Source of the DNA: Euzebya sp051004735
Lineage (GTDB): Bacteria > Actinomycetota > Nitriliruptoria > Euzebyales > Euzebyaceae
Reading direction: 5' to 3'
NCBI GenBank assembly: GCA_051004735.1
Contig: JBPCKA010000080.1
Span: forward strand, 1-64,000
DNA: 64,000 nt
Shown here piece by piece: positions 62,778 through 64,000 of the stretch. Positions within the stretch are counted from its first letter, which is position 1; each line of letters opens with the position of its first letter. Made by a program: the position numbers and the translations under genes. The notes under the pieces were generated by a model. It was not told the DNA's origin and did no database searches. It saw nothing but the letters and a program-made list of their open reading frames with translations.

Positions 62778-64000
62778 ATGTTGACCCCCGTCCCACCGCC
62801 CGTGGAGGGCCTCCGCGACCTGGTTCGGATCGGTAGCGGAGGCTTCGGGACGGTGTATCAGGCAGAGGACGAAGAGCACGCCCGCACTGTGGCGGTCAAG
62901 CTGCTGGCCGCTCCAGTGGCCATCGGGGAGGCAGGGGGCGCGTTCGACCGCGAGCGTCGTGCGATGGGCATGCTCTCCAGCCATCCGAACATCGTCGTGG
63001 TGTACCGCTCAGGGATGACCATTGACGCCCGCCCCTACATCGTCATGGATTACCTTGCCGGTGGCTCACTGGCGGATCGGCTGAGGACGGGTCCCGTTCC
63101 GTGGGCGGAGGCCGCCACCATCGGCGTGAAGATCGCCGGCGCCCTCGCGACGGCTCATGCGCTGAACATCATCCATCGCGACGTCAAACCCGCCAACATC
63201 CTCATCACAAGTTGGGGAGAGCCGAAGCTCGGCGACTTCGGCATCGCCAGGATCGCAGGGGCCACCGCCACCTCCGGGGCGACGTCGGCGAGCCTCGCCC
63301 ACGCCGCCCCGGAGGTGCTTGATGGCAAGCGCGCGACGTTCGCCTCCGACGTCTACTCGCTGGCCTCAACCCTGTATGAGCTGATGGCGGGGACCGCGCC
63401 GTTCGTGCGTCCCAGCGACGACTCGGTGGTGCCGATCATCGCGCGCATCCTGACCCAGAAGCCCCCCGATCTCCGGATTCTCGGGGTTCCCAGCACACTC
63501 GCCTCCACGCTGGAGCGCGCCATGGACAAGGATCCCCTGATCCGACCCTCGGCCGATGCGTTCGGCATCGAGCTTGCCTCGCTGCTGCGGCACTCTGGCC
63601 ACGACGTCCCCGCGGTGGTCACCAGCCTTGAGGGGCAGGCCCTTCGACCATCAACGGTCCAACCCGACGACCCAAGATGGGACGCTGCGCAGCGACATGG
63701 CCCGCTCCCGGCCGCGGGGGATGATGCCTCGCCCCTGGCCGCAGGGGAAGCCTTGCCCGTGGCCGACGGGGTCGAGGCTGCGGTCCCGGGCGGTCGAGGG
63801 CTGACCGGACGTTGGGTGGCCGTCAGTGTCGTGGTTGGCCTTGTGATCCTGATCGCCGTCGGGGTGGTGACCAGAGGCGGCCCGGATGAACAACCAACCG
63901 GCGCCTCCTCCACAGCTGGCGCAAGCGCGCCCGCGGGTGACCCGTTGGCGGAGGGCATGCTGCCGTCAACCGTGGAGTTGGCGTTTCGCGGGAGCACTGA
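62778..64000 (+). CDS. Membrane Ser/Thr protein kinase, cut by the window end
   Basis: Hanks-type kinase starting at ATG 62778 and open to the window edge (at least 407 codons). Glycine loop GSGGFGTVY, ATP Lys in VAVKLL, catalytic HRDVKPAN (about 133), DFGIAR and SDVYSLAS are intact. A disordered linker and one membrane helix (about 347-366, VAVSVVVGLVILIAVGVV) follow, with an external domain just beginning. Third kinase of this type in the window; it resembles those at 24-27 kb (shared DLRxxGVP segment). The 223 bases before it show no assignable gene; a short minus-strand frame there has no family I can name. Confidence 0.88.
   Translation, partial: MLTPVPPPVEGLRDLVRIGSGGFGTVYQAEDEEHARTVAVKLLAAPVAIGEAGGAFDRERRAMGMLSSHPNIVVVYRSGMTIDARPYIVMDYLAGGSLADRLRTGPVPWAEAATIGVKIAGALATAHALNIIHRDVKPANILITSWGEPKLGDFGIARIAGATATSGATSASLAHAAPEVLDGKRATFASDVYSLASTLYELMAGTAPFVRPSDDSVVPIIARILTQKPPDLRILGVPSTLASTLERAMDKDPLIRPSADAFGIELASLLRHSGHDVPAVVTSLEGQALRPSTVQPDDPRWDAAQRHGPLPAAGDDASPLAAGEALPVADGVEAAVPGGRGLTGRWVAVSVVVGLVILIAVGVVTRGGPDEQPTGASSTAGASAPAGDPLAEGMLPSTVELAFRGST

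Noticed and set aside
62538..62984. Minus-strand frame across the start of the last kinase gene
   Set aside because: Most of it is antisense to the kinase; its short unique tail resembles no family I can name.

Overview
The window is high-GC, densely coded bacterial DNA on both strands. It has many GTG and TTG starts, many 4-base ATGA/GTGA stop-start overlaps, and a recurring TANNNT box about 6-9 bases before start codons, as in leaderless mRNAs. A resuscitation-promoting-factor domain, CarD, GlgE, a lat/Lrp lysine locus closely resembling the mycobacterial one, and several Pkn-type Ser/Thr kinases point to an actinomycete (Actinomycetota). It may belong to a deep, non-mycobacterial class; that last step is inference. 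I found no tRNA, rRNA, CRISPR array or intact insertion sequence.

Layout. 0-7 kb: amidase plus a beta-propeller partner, an SDR, a membrane protein fusing a cytoplasmic HTH/CxxC region to an Rpf domain, polyphosphate kinase 2 and CarD. 7-17 kb: an ABC exporter, an ABC-F protein, a small membrane protein, a 7TM-HD phosphodiesterase, a ThDP enzyme of the acetolactate-synthase fold lacking the usual Glu, a HAD hydrolase and a lipoprotein. 17-23 kb: lysine 6-aminotransferase, an aldehyde dehydrogenase and a divergent Lrp regulator, then zwf with a short coupled leader ORF and a histidine phosphatase. 23-28.6 kb: a thioredoxin-fold/2OG-Fe(II) oxygenase, two tandem Ser/Thr kinases (one with a propeller sensor), a Doc-toxin relic and an aldo/keto reductase.

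28.6-38.6 kb is an alpha-glucan/trehalose block: glgP, glgE, treS and a maltokinase-GlgB fusion. After a repeat-rich spacer come a heterodimeric ABC exporter and a VapBC-type toxin-antitoxin pair with a clear operator. 43-48 kb is a looser zone with two alpha/beta hydrolases, ilvE and a decayed family-4 glycosyltransferase. 47.9-53.5 kb holds a minus-strand operon of glgX, a catalytically dead TreY-like protein and a DUF368 (PopT) lipid-carrier transporter. 53.6-62.2 kb holds an MFS transporter, a histidine phosphatase and a treZ-treY-glgX operon. The window ends with a VapC relic and a third Ser/Thr kinase cut by the edge.

Together the sugar genes can link trehalose, maltose, maltose-1-phosphate and glycogen. 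TreS and maltokinase make maltose-1-phosphate from trehalose, GlgE polymerises it and GlgB branches it. GlgX and GlgP degrade the glucan, and TreY/TreZ convert glucan ends back to trehalose. No glgC or intact glycogen synthase is present. The one synthase-like gene is a pseudogene, so within this window the TreS-Mak-GlgE route is the only visible way to make glucan.

The most unusual items are the HTH-Rpf fusion, the dead TreY paralogue coupled to glgX and popT, the Mak-GlgB fusion, and a repeat made of paired CAGATCTG palindromes with a fixed 39-bp spacing at two distant loci.
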